Below are positions 25,690 to 35,101 of a DNA stretch of 64,000 nt, one piece after another. Position 1 is the stretch's first letter, and each line of letters begins with the position of its first letter. This stretch comes from JBHHYU01 sp046757725. GTDB taxonomy: Bacteria; Desulfobacterota; Binatia; UBA9968. Where the stretch lies: contig JBHHYU010000006.1 of assembly GCA_046757725.1 (NCBI GenBank), positions 1 through 64,000 of the forward strand. Reading direction: 5' to 3'. Below the pieces are notes generated by a model. The model did no database searches. It was not told where the DNA came from and was given only the letters and a program-made list of their open reading frames with translations. Made by a program: the position numbers and the translations under genes.

Positions 25690-26937
25690 ATGAGATATGA
25701 ACTCTTCATTGGGCTCAGGTATTTACGTGCGCGGAGGCGAGAGACTTTTATTTCTCTTATCACGGTTATCTCGGTTCTTGGAGTCGCCATTGCCGTGACG
25801 ACCCTTATTGTAACCATGGGGATCATGACGGGCTTTCAGGAACGCATATGGGACCTACTGCTAGGTTTTAACCCGCATGTCAGCCTTTCCAAGCTAGGGG
25901 AGGGTTTGGAAAATGCTGATGAACTCATCAGCAAAATTGAAGAACAAAAGGGGATCGTGGCTGCCGCTGCTACCGTCGAAGGGCAGGCCCTGATGAAATC
26001 TCGGGATCGGCAGTCTGGGGCATTAGTTCGGGGAATTGATCCTGACCGGATTGAGCGGGTGATTGACCTTGAACGTTATATCACTGAAGGAAAACTAGGA
26101 GCCCTGAAAGCACCACAGCGAATCGAAGTCAACAGCCGCCATGTTCTATTACCGACAATTATTCTTGGTTCTTCTCTCGCAGAGCTGTTACGTGTGAAAG
26201 TAGGTGATCTGATCCAGGTGAACTCCCCTCAAGGTCAACTTACCTCGCTTGGAGTCCTCCCGAGGGTCAAACGTTTTGTGGTGGTGGGACTGTTCGACTC
26301 GGGGATTCAGGATTACGACAGTATCTTGGCGTATATGAACCTTCGAGATGCGCAGAAGTTTTACGGATTGGGTGATTCGGTAACGAAGATCGATATCAGG
26401 GTTAAGGATATCTATGCGGCGAAGACGGTTGTGGAGCGCCTCCATGGCTCGTTACCTCAGCCCTATGTCATCGAGGAATGGTCACGGCGGTACTCCAATA
26501 TCTTTATTGCGCTTCGCCTGGAAAAGATACTGTATTTTCTAGTGCTTCTTCTCATGATAATCATTGGGGCTTTTAACATAGCCTCCACGTTAATCATGAT
26601 GGTGTTGGAGAAAAAGAAGGACATCGCTATTCTGAAATCAATGGGGGCGGCATACCGGAGCATCTGGAGGATTTTTTTGATCAAGGGCCTGATGATCGGC
26701 TTGATGGGGACAGTCTTAGGTGTGCTGCTCGGTTACGGATTGTGTTTTTTGATTCAACAATACAGAATCGAGCTACCTAAGGGTGTCTTTCTGATCTCAA
26801 CCGTACCCGTAAGTATCTATTGGAGTAATATTGCCCTGGTTGTCCTGGCCTCTTTGGTCATTTGCCTACTGGCAAGCATCTACCCGGCGCGGCATGCCGC
26901 TAGAATAGACCCCGTGGAGATTATTCGCTATGAGTAA
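25690..26937 (+). CDS. lolC: Lipoprotein-releasing ABC transporter permease (LolC/LolE type)
   Basis: The inner-membrane subunit that extracts lipoproteins and hands them to the periplasmic carrier LolA. The 415 residues show one N-terminal membrane helix (FISLITVISVLGVAIAVT), a large periplasmic MacB-like domain (about 50-270) and three C-terminal helices. Typical blocks are the opening YELFIGLRYLRARR and the ending YPARHAARIDPVEIIRYE. Only one LolC/E-type gene is present, so the permease probably works as a homodimer (LolF-like). It overlaps lolD by eight bases. Confidence 0.93.
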   Translation: MRYELFIGLRYLRARRRETFISLITVISVLGVAIAVTTLIVTMGIMTGFQERIWDLLLGFNPHVSLSKLGEGLENADELISKIEEQKGIVAAAATVEGQALMKSRDRQSGALVRGIDPDRIERVIDLERYITEGKLGALKAPQRIEVNSRHVLLPTIILGSSLAELLRVKVGDLIQVNSPQGQLTSLGVLPRVKRFVVVGLFDSGIQDYDSILAYMNLRDAQKFYGLGDSVTKIDIRVKDIYAAKTVVERLHGSLPQPYVIEEWSRRYSNIFIALRLEKILYFLVLLLMIIIGAFNIASTLIMMVLEKKKDIAILKSMGAAYRSIWRIFLIKGLMIGLMGTVLGVLLGYGLCFLIQQYRIELPKGVFLISTVPVSIYWSNIALVVLASLVICLLASIYPARHAARIDPVEIIRYE

Positions 26938-27607
26938 TCTTCTTCAAGTCGAAGGTCTACACAAGTATTTTGTCGAGGGAGGCAAAGAGATCCATGTCCT
27001 CAAGGACCTCGATCTGGAGTTAGGTGAAGGGGAACGGCTGGCGATCGTGGGAGAGTCGGGAGTGGGTAAGAGTACACTGCTTCATATCTTGGGTACGTTG
27101 GATCGCCCCAGCGATGGAAGAGTGATCTTTCGAGGGAAGGATCTTTCAGGGTTTAGTGACGCTGCGTTATCCAATTTTCGTAATCATCAAATCGGTTTTG
27201 TCTTTCAATTTCACTATCTATTACCGGATTTCAGTGCCTTGGAGAATGTTATGCTTCCGGCCTTGATCCGGGGTTGGGAGTGGGCGCAGGCAGTGAAAGG
27301 CGCCGGAGAACTCTTGGAAATGGTCGGATTGAAGGATCGGATCAGGCATCGACCCGGACAACTCTCCGGTGGCGAACAGCAGCGGGTGGCCCTGGCGAGA
27401 TCTGTAGTTCTGAAACCGCCATTGATCCTTGCAGATGAGCCGACAGGGGACCTGGATCCACGAATCGCAGGCGAGGTGCAAGAGATCCTGTTTCGCCTCA
27501 ACGAGGAGAAAGGAGTCGCCATCGTTGTAGCAACTCACAATCGAGGATTTGCAGCAAAAATCGGGCAACAGAAGGAACTGCGTGAAGGGAGACTTTTCTT
27601 GCTATGA
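26930..27607 (+). CDS. lolD: Lipoprotein-releasing ABC transporter ATPase LolD
   Basis: ATPase partner of the preceding permease. The 225 residues have Walker A GESGVGKSTL, the Q-loop region NFRNHQIGFVFQFHYLLPDF, which is characteristic of LolD, the signature LSGGEQQRVALARSV and Walker B LILADEPTGDLD. It begins eight bases inside the permease gene and is followed by bamA, an outer-membrane assembly neighbour. Confidence 0.95.
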   Translation: MSNLLQVEGLHKYFVEGGKEIHVLKDLDLELGEGERLAIVGESGVGKSTLLHILGTLDRPSDGRVIFRGKDLSGFSDAALSNFRNHQIGFVFQFHYLLPDFSALENVMLPALIRGWEWAQAVKGAGELLEMVGLKDRIRHRPGQLSGGEQQRVALARSVVLKPPLILADEPTGDLDPRIAGEVQEILFRLNEEKGVAIVVATHNRGFAAKIGQQKELREGRLFLL

Positions 27608-27692
27608 TTTCGGGTATTTATTGCCTTTACAACAGTTCGTGGATTTGCTAAAAGTTGTTAGGAAGTGTTTTCAGTTAATCGAGGCGCTATCA

Positions 27693-30065
27693 ATGGGAAA
27701 GCCAGTGCTGACCTATAGGAGGAAGATCGTATTTTTTTCTCTCCTTTCTTATCTGATCCTATTTCTTTGCCCGCCGTCTCACGCGATGGGGACGGTGAGA
27801 TTAAAAAAAGTAAGAGTCCGAGGTAATGTAAGGGTTGAAGTTGATGGAATCCAACTTCATCTTAAGGTTCGGGCGGGGGACCTAATTGACGCGGCCGCTA
27901 TAGACCGTGATGTAAAGGCAATTTACCGTATGGGTTTTTTCGATGATGTTAAGGCAGATCTCTCTCCTGACGGGATTCTGACCTATGTTGTCAGAGAAAA
28001 ACCATATGTTCGGGAGATTCGTATCCGGGGTAATGCTCAGGTTACCAGAGATAAAATCAATACCGCCCTCGGCATCCAGCCGCGCGTGATCATGGACCGG
28101 ACCAAGGTCGTAGAGGGAGTTGAAAGAGTCAAACGGCTATACAGGGAGCAGGGCTACGTAAACGCTCAAGTGGCGTTTGCCATTCAACTTTTAGATAACA
28201 ACCAGGCGATGGTACAGGTGGAGATTGATGAGGGCCGTCGCCTCTTGATCCAGAAGATCAGTTTCGAAGGGAATCATGCCTTCTCTGATGGTGAGTTGAA
28301 AGGGCTTATGGCTACCAAGGAAAAATGGCTCCTTTCCTTCGTAACGAACAGGGGAGTGTTGGATAGGGATGTTTTAACCAACGATTTAGCGATCCTGGCC
28401 TCTCATTACTATGATGACGGGTACATCAATCATAAAATCGATGAGCCGGTGATCCTAAGGCATCGCGCGGGGATTGAGGTGGTGATTCGGATCCAGGAAG
28501 GAGATCAGTTTCGAGTGGGGAAGGTGGAGATCGGCGGAGACCTGATTGAAGATGGGCACAAGCTCCTTGAAAAGGTAAAATTGACTACGGGGCAGATCTT
28601 CCGGGGGAGCCGTCTACGCGGGGATATCTCGACTCTTTCCAAGTTTTATTCCAGCAAAGGATTCGCCTTTGTTAAAATTGATCCGCTCACTAAAATGAAT
28701 CCCGGAAAGAAAGATGTTGATATTGCCCTTGTCGTTAAGCGTGGTCCCCCCGTTCATTTCAATCGGATCATTGTTGCCGGGAATACGAAGACACGAGATC
28801 ATGTGATCCGGCGGGAGCTACGCGCCGCGGAGGGAGAGCTTTTTTCCGGTAAAAGAATAACGGAAAGCAGAAATGCGTTGCGACGGACGGGTTATTTTTC
28901 AGGTGTGGAGCTGAAGACTAAAAAGTCCTCGAGGCCCGGAGCCGTTGATCTCCTCGTTGACGTCAAGGAGGGTAAAACGGGCACGTTCAGCATCGGTGGG
29001 GGTTATAGCGGTGCAGACAATTTTGTGGCTAGCGCTTCGGTAACGGAAGGAAATCTCTTTGGTCGCGGTCAGAAGGTTAATGCTAGTTTCAGTTTAGGAA
29101 CACAACAGCAGGATTTTGTTCTAGGTTTTACCGAACCTTATTTTCGTGATACACCCTTGAGTCTCGGGGTGAGCGCCTTCAATTCCAGGACGGACTTTAC
29201 CACGTTTTCCTCTCGACGGACGGGGTTTGGTACGACAACCAGCTATCCTATAAAATATTTAGGTCTTCCATTTTTGAAACCCATCCGTCGGGATCCGGCC
29301 TCGGACAGCTCTGAAAAGCAGTATTCGCCGTTCATCGAGCATATGCGCGGCGGGGTAGGTTATCAGCTTGCACGTGAAAAGATTAATAATTTTGATGACG
29401 ATACCCCGGAATCGATCAGAGCCGAAAAAGGGTCTTCCACGACCAGCAGTATTACACCGATGCTGTCGTACGATTCCCGGGATCAGGTCTTTAATCCAAC
29501 GGAAGGGACAAAATCCAGCCTTGAGATCAAATATGCCGGGTTGGGAGGAGAAAACCGCTTCCTTAAAACGGATGTGAGGGTCCGCCGGTACCTTCCGCTC
29601 CTTAATGACCCGGATTTGGGAGGCGCTTATACCCTTGCGTTGGGTGGAAATCTCGGCTATGGCGTCGGATTTGAGAGGCGCGTGAACGGGAAAAAAGATC
29701 TGCCGATTTTTGAACGTTATTTTCCAGGTGGCGCTGGCTCGGTGCGTGGATTTGAGGCGAGAAGTCTGGGTCCCCAGGACGATGGAGACTCCGTGGGCGG
29801 AGACAAACAGGCCATCCTCAACGCTGAGCTATTTTTTCCGATTCTGGAGGAACATGGGCTTCGAGGCGTAGCCTTTTTTGATACCGGGCAAGCATTTGCG
29901 GAGTCCCAGAGTTTTAATTTAAGCGACTTCAGAAGGTCGGTAGGCGTAGGGGGCCGTTGGCTTTCTCCTTTCGGTCCGATCAGTATTGATTTGGGGTTTC
30001 CTCTCAATAAACAATCGGGCGACGACACCTCGGTTGTCAGTTTTTCCGCGGGCGGTCAACGTTAA
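27693..30065 (+). CDS. bamA: Outer-membrane protein assembly factor BamA
   Basis: The central BAM component that inserts beta-barrel proteins. ATG 27693 (GAGG upstream) gives 790 residues with a signal peptide ending near PPSHA. Five POTRA repeats follow to about residue 420, then the Omp85 barrel. The barrel blocks GGGYSGADNFV, the LFGRGQ turn and the L6-loop signature VRGFEARSLGP are present. The chain ends FSAGGQR instead of with the usual aromatic residue. Its place before ompH and lpxD-fabZ-lpxA is the classical order. Confidence 0.95.
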   Translation: MGKPVLTYRRKIVFFSLLSYLILFLCPPSHAMGTVRLKKVRVRGNVRVEVDGIQLHLKVRAGDLIDAAAIDRDVKAIYRMGFFDDVKADLSPDGILTYVVREKPYVREIRIRGNAQVTRDKINTALGIQPRVIMDRTKVVEGVERVKRLYREQGYVNAQVAFAIQLLDNNQAMVQVEIDEGRRLLIQKISFEGNHAFSDGELKGLMATKEKWLLSFVTNRGVLDRDVLTNDLAILASHYYDDGYINHKIDEPVILRHRAGIEVVIRIQEGDQFRVGKVEIGGDLIEDGHKLLEKVKLTTGQIFRGSRLRGDISTLSKFYSSKGFAFVKIDPLTKMNPGKKDVDIALVVKRGPPVHFNRIIVAGNTKTRDHVIRRELRAAEGELFSGKRITESRNALRRTGYFSGVELKTKKSSRPGAVDLLVDVKEGKTGTFSIGGGYSGADNFVASASVTEGNLFGRGQKVNASFSLGTQQQDFVLGFTEPYFRDTPLSLGVSAFNSRTDFTTFSSRRTGFGTTTSYPIKYLGLPFLKPIRRDPASDSSEKQYSPFIEHMRGGVGYQLAREKINNFDDDTPESIRAEKGSSTTSSITPMLSYDSRDQVFNPTEGTKSSLEIKYAGLGGENRFLKTDVRVRRYLPLLNDPDLGGAYTLALGGNLGYGVGFERRVNGKKDLPIFERYFPGGAGSVRGFEARSLGPQDDGDSVGGDKQAILNAELFFPILEEHGLRGVAFFDTGQAFAESQSFNLSDFRRSVGVGGRWLSPFGPISIDLGFPLNKQSGDDTSVVSFSAGGQR

Positions 30066-30105
30066 GTTGAACCTTTCTCAATTCTTCTTTTATCTGGAGG
30101 TATAT

Positions 30106-30642
30106 GTGAAAAAGTGTCTAGTGTTGTTTTTCTTAGTTCTATTCGTAACCCCGTTATGGGCGCAGGAGTCGGTTAAACCCATCAAAATCGGTGTTGTTGA
30201 TATCCAAAAAGCAATTCGGGAATCCGAAGCAGGAAAAAAAGCAAAACAGACATTTCGCGCACGGGTAAAAAGAACGGAGGCACGGCTTCTTAAGGAAAAA
30301 CAGGAAGTAGAGCGATTGCAGAATGAGTTTCAGAAGAAGAGTCCTCTTCTAAAAGATGAAGAGAGGCAAACTCTCGGGAGGAACATTCAAAAGCGACAGC
30401 GCGGTTACGAGCTTAACATGCGTGACTCCCAACAAGAGTTGCGGCAGCGGGAAGCGGACATGACACGAAAGATCCTGAAGGCGCTGCATGCGGTTATTAT
30501 GGAGTTAGGGAAGCGCAATAAATTTACTCTTATTGTGGAACGTTCCCAGATTCCTTATGCGGATGGTAGCATCGACATTACCGACCAGATCATAAAGATG
30601 TACAATGATCAGACCGCTTCAAAAGGTTCCAAGGGAAAGTGA
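30106..30642 (+). CDS. ompH: OmpH/Skp-family periplasmic chaperone
   Basis: The chaperone that keeps outer-membrane proteins soluble on their way to BAM. GTG 30106, with GGAGG five bases upstream, gives 178 residues: signal peptide VKKCLVLFFLVLFVTPLWA, then IGVVDIQKAIRESEAGKKA, a long charged coiled coil (about 50-120) and the C-terminal VVEK-like strand FTLIVERSQIPYADGSIDIT. This is the typical OmpH layout. The stop overlaps the lpxD start by four bases. Confidence 0.92.
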   Translation: MKKCLVLFFLVLFVTPLWAQESVKPIKIGVVDIQKAIRESEAGKKAKQTFRARVKRTEARLLKEKQEVERLQNEFQKKSPLLKDEERQTLGRNIQKRQRGYELNMRDSQQELRQREADMTRKILKALHAVIMELGKRNKFTLIVERSQIPYADGSIDITDQIIKMYNDQTASKGSKGK

Positions 30643-31715
30643 ACAGCCAACGGAAGACCCTTTCTGAACTGGCTCAGCTTGTTGGTGGTCGAGTCGTCGG
30701 GGATGAAAATGTTGAAATACAGCGAGTCGTATCCATTGAACATGCGGAGCATGGAGATATTACCTTTGTCGCACATCCACGTTATCGGTCCTATTTGGCC
30801 GGCTGTGGAGCGAGTGCTATCATTGTTGGACCGGAGGTCCCGCTCGCCTCGTTAGAAGAAGCAGGAAAAGGTTTTCTTCAAGTCTCCCAGCCTTATCTCG
30901 CCTTTGCTAGGATTCTCCAGTTATTTACGCCAGGCCCGGTCTACGACGGTCAGGTCAGTGCCCAGGCTAGTATTGATCCTACCGCTGTTCTCGCGGAACG
31001 GGTTACGGTATTTCCGAACGTTTATGTAGGAAAGGGAGCCAGCGTCGGTCGTGGCAGCGTCCTTTTTCCTGGTGTGTATCTGGGGGAAGAAGTGGAGGTA
31101 GGAGAAGAATGCGTGCTACACGCACAAGTCACGGTAAGGGAGCGTTGTCGTATCGGGAATCGCGTTATTCTACATCCCGGCGTAGTTATTGGCAGTGACG
31201 GTTTCGGTTACGCCGGTGAGGGGGAAGAAAGGGTCAAGATACCGCAAGTGGGAGCCGTTGACGTTGAGGATGATGTAGAGATCGGGGCCAACACGACGAT
31301 CGATCGCGGTACACTTGGGAAGACCGTTGTCGGTCGCGGGACAAAAATAGATAACCTAGTACAAATTGCTCACAACGTAGTTGTTGGTGAACATACGATC
31401 ATTGCAGCTCAGGCAGGGATTGCCGGAAGCACGCGGATTGGTAATGACGTGGTTCTAGCCGGGCAGGTAGGTGTCGTCAATCATATCGAGATTGGCGACA
31501 AGGTGACGATTGGGCCGCAATCCGGTGTCCCCCATTCGGTTCCTTCTGGTAGCTTGCTCTCGGGGGGATTGGCAGCGGCCCCGCATCTGGAGTGGTTAAA
31601 GGTCGTTACGATGCTCCCTCGTCTGCCAAAATTGTGGGCGACCCTCCGGCATCTGGAGCGGAAGGTTTCACGTTTGGAGGACGTGAAAAAAAAAGGAGTC
31701 AAGACCCATGCTTGA
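30639..31715 (+). CDS. lpxD: UDP-3-O-(3-hydroxyacyl)glucosamine N-acyltransferase
   Basis: LpxD adds the second hydroxyacyl chain in lipid A synthesis. The 358 residues have a uridine-binding N-domain (about 1-100), a left-handed beta helix of hexapeptide repeats, the block GSDGFGYAGEGEERVKIPQV and the catalytic His in VQIAHNVVVG, then a C-terminal helix. GTG start overlaps ompH by four bases; the 3' end overlaps fabZ by eight. Confidence 0.95.
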   Translation: MNSQRKTLSELAQLVGGRVVGDENVEIQRVVSIEHAEHGDITFVAHPRYRSYLAGCGASAIIVGPEVPLASLEEAGKGFLQVSQPYLAFARILQLFTPGPVYDGQVSAQASIDPTAVLAERVTVFPNVYVGKGASVGRGSVLFPGVYLGEEVEVGEECVLHAQVTVRERCRIGNRVILHPGVVIGSDGFGYAGEGEERVKIPQVGAVDVEDDVEIGANTTIDRGTLGKTVVGRGTKIDNLVQIAHNVVVGEHTIIAAQAGIAGSTRIGNDVVLAGQVGVVNHIEIGDKVTIGPQSGVPHSVPSGSLLSGGLAAAPHLEWLKVVTMLPRLPKLWATLRHLERKVSRLEDVKKKGVKTHA

Positions 31716-32145
31716 CGTTAAGGAGATCTTTGCTTCTCTTCCTCATCGCTATCCCTTTCTTCTGGTAGACCGGATTCTGGAGATGGAAGCGAACCAGAGA
31801 ATCGTTGGTATCAAAAACGTCACCTTTAATGAAGGTTTTTTTCAGGGCCATTTTCCTGGTCGCCCTGTGATGCCCGGCGTCCTAGTATGTGAGGCCTTGG
31901 CGCAGGTGGGAGCGATTCTTGCTTTTTCTTCCAGAGGTGGCAAGGACGGTCAAAGGGTTTTTGTGCTGACCGGGCTGGATCGAGTGAGGTTCAAACGGCC
32001 GGTTGAGCCTGGAGACCAATTACGCTTGGAATTGACCCGTGTGAAGCGGCGTGGCTCTTTCTGGAAGATGAGGGGAGAAGCCACTGTGGATGGGCAGATG
32101 GTAGCCTTTGCAGAGATCTCGGCCATGGAGGTGCCCATGGACTAA
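31708..32145 (+). CDS. fabZ: 3-hydroxyacyl-ACP dehydratase FabZ
   Basis: A hot-dog-fold dehydratase of fatty-acid elongation that shares its hydroxyacyl-ACP substrate with LpxD and LpxA. The 145 residues include LPHRYPFLLVDRILE and GHFPGRPVMPGVLVCEALAQ, with the catalytic His and Glu. It is placed between lpxD and lpxA as in many diderm genomes, coupling membrane fatty acid and lipid A supply. Confidence 0.95.
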   Translation: MLDVKEIFASLPHRYPFLLVDRILEMEANQRIVGIKNVTFNEGFFQGHFPGRPVMPGVLVCEALAQVGAILAFSSRGGKDGQRVFVLTGLDRVRFKRPVEPGDQLRLELTRVKRRGSFWKMRGEATVDGQMVAFAEISAMEVPMD

Positions 32146-32173
32146 GTCCGTGCATTCTGAGGATGGGTGGAGA

Positions 32174-32950
32174 ATGACTAAGATCCATGAATCGGCATTG
32201 GTAGATCCTCAGGCAGAGTTGGATCTGGATGTGGAGGTGGGCGCGTACACGATCATCGGTCCGAAGGTTAAAATCGGCCGGGGGACAAAGATCAAATCCC
32301 ATGTTGTGCTGGAAGGAAATACAACCGTCGGAGAAAATAACGTTTTCTTCCAGTTTGCAACGGTGGGCTCGATTCCGCAGGACCTCAAGTACAAGGGAGA
32401 GGATAGCCGTCTCATCATCGGGAATCAGAACACCGTCAGAGAATTTGTTTCGCTGAATCCAGGAACCACAGGTGGTGGCATGGTAACCCGCGTCGGGAAC
32501 GGTAATCTTTTAATGATGTACTGCCACATAGCTCATGATTGTATTCTGGGGAACCAAAGTATCATTGCGAATGCCGCCACCCTCGGCGGTCATGTTACGA
32601 TCGAAGACAATGTTATTGTTGGAGGGCTTGTCGGTATTCACCAGTTTATAACGGTAGGGACAAATGCTATCTTGGGAGCGGGCTCAATGGTTTCCAAGGA
32701 TATTCCTCCATATTGTAACGCTACGGGAGATCGGGCGAGGCTGCGGGGACTGAATCTGGAGGGACTCAAACGTCGCGGATTTAACAAGGAACAGATAAAC
32801 GGTTTAAAAAGAGCCTACCGGATCATTTTTCAATCCGGGTTGAGAACCCACGAGGCGCTGAAAAAGGTAAGGCAGGAAGTTCCGAAGTCTCCTGAAGTGG
32901 AGTATCTGGCTGCTTTTATCGAGCGGTCTCAGAGAGGGGTTTGTCGATAG
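32174..32950 (+). CDS. lpxA: UDP-N-acetylglucosamine O-acyltransferase
   Basis: LpxA catalyses the first lipid A step. ATG 32174 (GGAG upstream) gives 258 residues, close to the E. coli size; the longer frame back to 32108 runs into fabZ. The left-handed beta helix has catalytic His121 in YCHIAHDC, the block GGLVGIHQFITVG, and the helical C-terminus begins GLNLEGLKRRGFN. Whether the acceptor is GlcNAc or its 3-amino analogue cannot be decided here. Confidence 0.95.
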   Translation: MTKIHESALVDPQAELDLDVEVGAYTIIGPKVKIGRGTKIKSHVVLEGNTTVGENNVFFQFATVGSIPQDLKYKGEDSRLIIGNQNTVREFVSLNPGTTGGGMVTRVGNGNLLMMYCHIAHDCILGNQSIIANAATLGGHVTIEDNVIVGGLVGIHQFITVGTNAILGAGSMVSKDIPPYCNATGDRARLRGLNLEGLKRRGFNKEQINGLKRAYRIIFQSGLRTHEALKKVRQEVPKSPEVEYLAAFIERSQRGVCR

Positions 32951-33021
32951 ACCAGACCCTGGGTAATGGTTAAGAGTGAGGGTCAGATCGTACAATCCGT
33001 TTACCCCGGCCCGAGCATCCA

Positions 33022-33098
33022 GTTGTTTCCGCTCGCTTAAGTTGTTTAAGCTCTTTAGGTTGTTCGATTCGTTTAGCTGGTTCCCCGTGGTGCTTTAG
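33022..33098 (+). repeat. Short imperfect tandem repeat, four units of 18-22 bases
   Basis: Four head-to-tail units begin GTTGTT or a close variant and end in TTAA, TTTAG or CTTTAG: 33022-33040, 33041-33058, 33059-33076 and 33077-33098. They fill the middle of the 216-base gap between lpxA and lpxI. No protein is encoded. Confidence 0.6.
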
Positions 33099-33166
33099 TC
33101 CAGCGGTTCGACCCATTACAACCTAGACTACTCGGATGGCCTGAACGAGTTAAACGTCAACTTTTT

Positions 33167-33973
33167 ATGAGAAAGCTTGGACTGATCGCTGGTAATGGGA
33201 AGTTCCCACTGATATTTGCAAAACAGGCAAAACGGGAAGGGGTCTCCTTGGTGACGGTGGCGCATCACGGGGAAACCTCAAAAGAGATTGAAGAACTGGT
33301 GGAGGGAGTCACCTGGATCTATGTCGGGGAATTGGGAAAAATTATTCGAACCTTTCATCGTGCCGAAGTCGGAGAAGCTGTAATGGTGGGGGGTATTCGA
33401 AAGATTAAGCTTTTTTCAAACTTCAGACCGGACCTTAGAGGGGCAGCGTTTTTAGCCCGGGTCAGGAGCAGGGAAGATGACCGCCTTCTGAGGGGTATAG
33501 CCGAGGAGTTGGAAAAAGAAGGTATTAAAATTTTGGAGTCTACTCTGTTCCTTGCTGAGATCATTCCCTCCGAGGGTGTGATGACCGACCGTTCGCCGAC
33601 TCCGAAGCAGTGGGAAGATGTTCGGTTTGGATTTAAAGTTGCCAAGGAGATAGGACGCTTGGGGATCGGACAGAGCGTCGTGGTCAAGAATCGGGTTGTA
33701 CTAGCTGTTGAAGCGATAGAAGGGACCGATGCGGCAATCCGCAGGGGAGGAGATCTAGGAAAAGGAGGGTTCGTGTTCGTTAAGGTAAGCAAGCCGGAAC
33801 AGGACCTTCGCTTCGATGTCCCTGCGGTCGGCGTGAACACGGTGAGAGTTTTGCATGAGTGGAAAGGTGCCGTCCTGGCGGTGGAAGCCGATAAGACAAT
33901 CCTTTTGGAAAGAGAGGAATTGCTCCGGGAGGCGAATAAACGGGGGATCGCCGTGGCTGCCGTGAGCGGGTGA
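33167..33973 (+). CDS. lpxI: UDP-2,3-diacylglucosamine pyrophosphatase LpxI
   Basis: LpxI (former DUF1009) cleaves UDP-diacylglucosamine to lipid X, replacing LpxH in many non-enteric diderms. The 268 residues have the family opening KLGLIAGNGKFPLIFAKQA, VGGIRKIKLF, the segment GVMTDRSPTPKQWEDVRFG, the block VVVKNRVVLAVEAIEGTDA and the ending GVNTVRVLHEWKGAVLAVEA. Its position between lpxA and lpxB agrees. Confidence 0.94.
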   Translation: MRKLGLIAGNGKFPLIFAKQAKREGVSLVTVAHHGETSKEIEELVEGVTWIYVGELGKIIRTFHRAEVGEAVMVGGIRKIKLFSNFRPDLRGAAFLARVRSREDDRLLRGIAEELEKEGIKILESTLFLAEIIPSEGVMTDRSPTPKQWEDVRFGFKVAKEIGRLGIGQSVVVKNRVVLAVEAIEGTDAAIRRGGDLGKGGFVFVKVSKPEQDLRFDVPAVGVNTVRVLHEWKGAVLAVEADKTILLEREELLREANKRGIAVAAVSG

Positions 33974-34060
33974 GGAACAATGATTCAATTTAGCGCGTCG
34001 AGTCTGCTCAGTTCCTTCAAGTATCGAACGGGGAAGTTAGTGCTTTATGGAGTGTAATGA

Positions 34061-34999
34061 GTGAAACCGGTAGAGGAAGGTAAAATTCCGGTTGGGGTGG
34101 TGGGTGTTGGGTATGCAGGCCGGTATCATGCAGAGAAGTATACGGCGTCCAACATAGCGACTCTGATAGGGGTAGCGGATATTGATGGCGATCGATCCGG
34201 GGTGGTTGGGGAAACCCTCGGGGTGACTTCGTTTACGGATTACCGTGAATTCTTTGGTAAGGCCCGCTGCGTTAGCATTGCTGTCCCGACACACCTGCAC
34301 TACCAGGTCGCTCGGGATTTTCTGTCAGTGGGAATCGATGTGCTGATAGAAAAACCTATAGCGGTCACTCTGGGAGAGGGAGAGCAGTTGGTGAGGTTGG
34401 CCCGGGAGAAAAACCTTGTGCTCCAAGTCGGTCACCTGGAGCGATTTAACCCTGCTATTCGGCGGCTAGAGAGTGTCATCCGAGAACCCAAGTTTGTAGA
34501 GTGCCATCGCCTGGCTCCCTTCGTCGACAGGGGAACCGACGTCGATGTGGTATTGGATCTCATGATTCACGATATTGATGTGATTACAAGCTTAGTAGAC
34601 TCACCGGTTAAACGGGCCGAGGCGGTGGGGGTCCCTGTTTTAACGGACAAGCCGGATATCGCCAATGCTCGCATTACTTTTTCTAATGGCTGCATTGCCA
34701 ATGTGACAGCGAGTCGGGTTTCTATGAAACGCGAGAGAAAAATCCGGTTTTTTCAGCCGGATGCCTATATCTCGATTGATTACGACCAAAAGCGGGCTCA
34801 GGTCTACCGTCGGGTTAAAAAGGGAGGTGGTTGGGGTGATATACGAGGGGAAACCGTGGAGATCAAAGACGGAGATGCCCTAGCTGATGAGATTGAATCG
34901 TTTTTGGAAGCTGTCCGCGCCCGTCACGACCCCGTCGTGAGTGGCGAAGAGGGCCTCAGAGCTTTGGAGATTGCTTCCATGATCAGTGAGCAACTGTGA
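34061..34999 (+). CDS. Gfo/Idh/MocA-family oxidoreductase of the lipid A locus
   Basis: A 312-residue NAD(P)-dependent oxidoreductase: Rossmann nucleotide site VGVVGVGYAGRYHAEKY at about 11-27, EKP motif in VLIEKPIAVTLGEG (about 97), then an alpha/beta catalytic domain with LDLMIHDIDVI. GTG start, with GGAG upstream. A Gfo/Idh gene between lpxI and lpxB recurs in several diderm groups. In some bacteria a relative (GnnA) oxidises UDP-GlcNAc at C3 before amination. No GnnB-type aminotransferase is in the window, so that role is only a possibility. Confidence 0.85.
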   Translation: MKPVEEGKIPVGVVGVGYAGRYHAEKYTASNIATLIGVADIDGDRSGVVGETLGVTSFTDYREFFGKARCVSIAVPTHLHYQVARDFLSVGIDVLIEKPIAVTLGEGEQLVRLAREKNLVLQVGHLERFNPAIRRLESVIREPKFVECHRLAPFVDRGTDVDVVLDLMIHDIDVITSLVDSPVKRAEAVGVPVLTDKPDIANARITFSNGCIANVTASRVSMKRERKIRFFQPDAYISIDYDQKRAQVYRRVKKGGGWGDIRGETVEIKDGDALADEIESFLEAVRARHDPVVSGEEGLRALEIASMISEQL

Positions 35000-35101
35000 G
35001 CACAGAACAGACAGGGACAGTCGTTTGCAAACCTCAAATCCAGATGTATGTTCCGCGTCACCTAACTTCGGGCTGTTGGCAGAGGGATCTCTGACGCACT
35101 G

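Noticed and set aside
27549..27692. Longer BamA start inside lolD
   Set aside because: It would put 48 non-signal residues before a clear signal peptide; ATG 27693 with GAGG upstream is better.
33022..33098. Possible CRISPR array between lpxA and lpxI
   Set aside because: The units are contiguous without spacers, too short and too variable.
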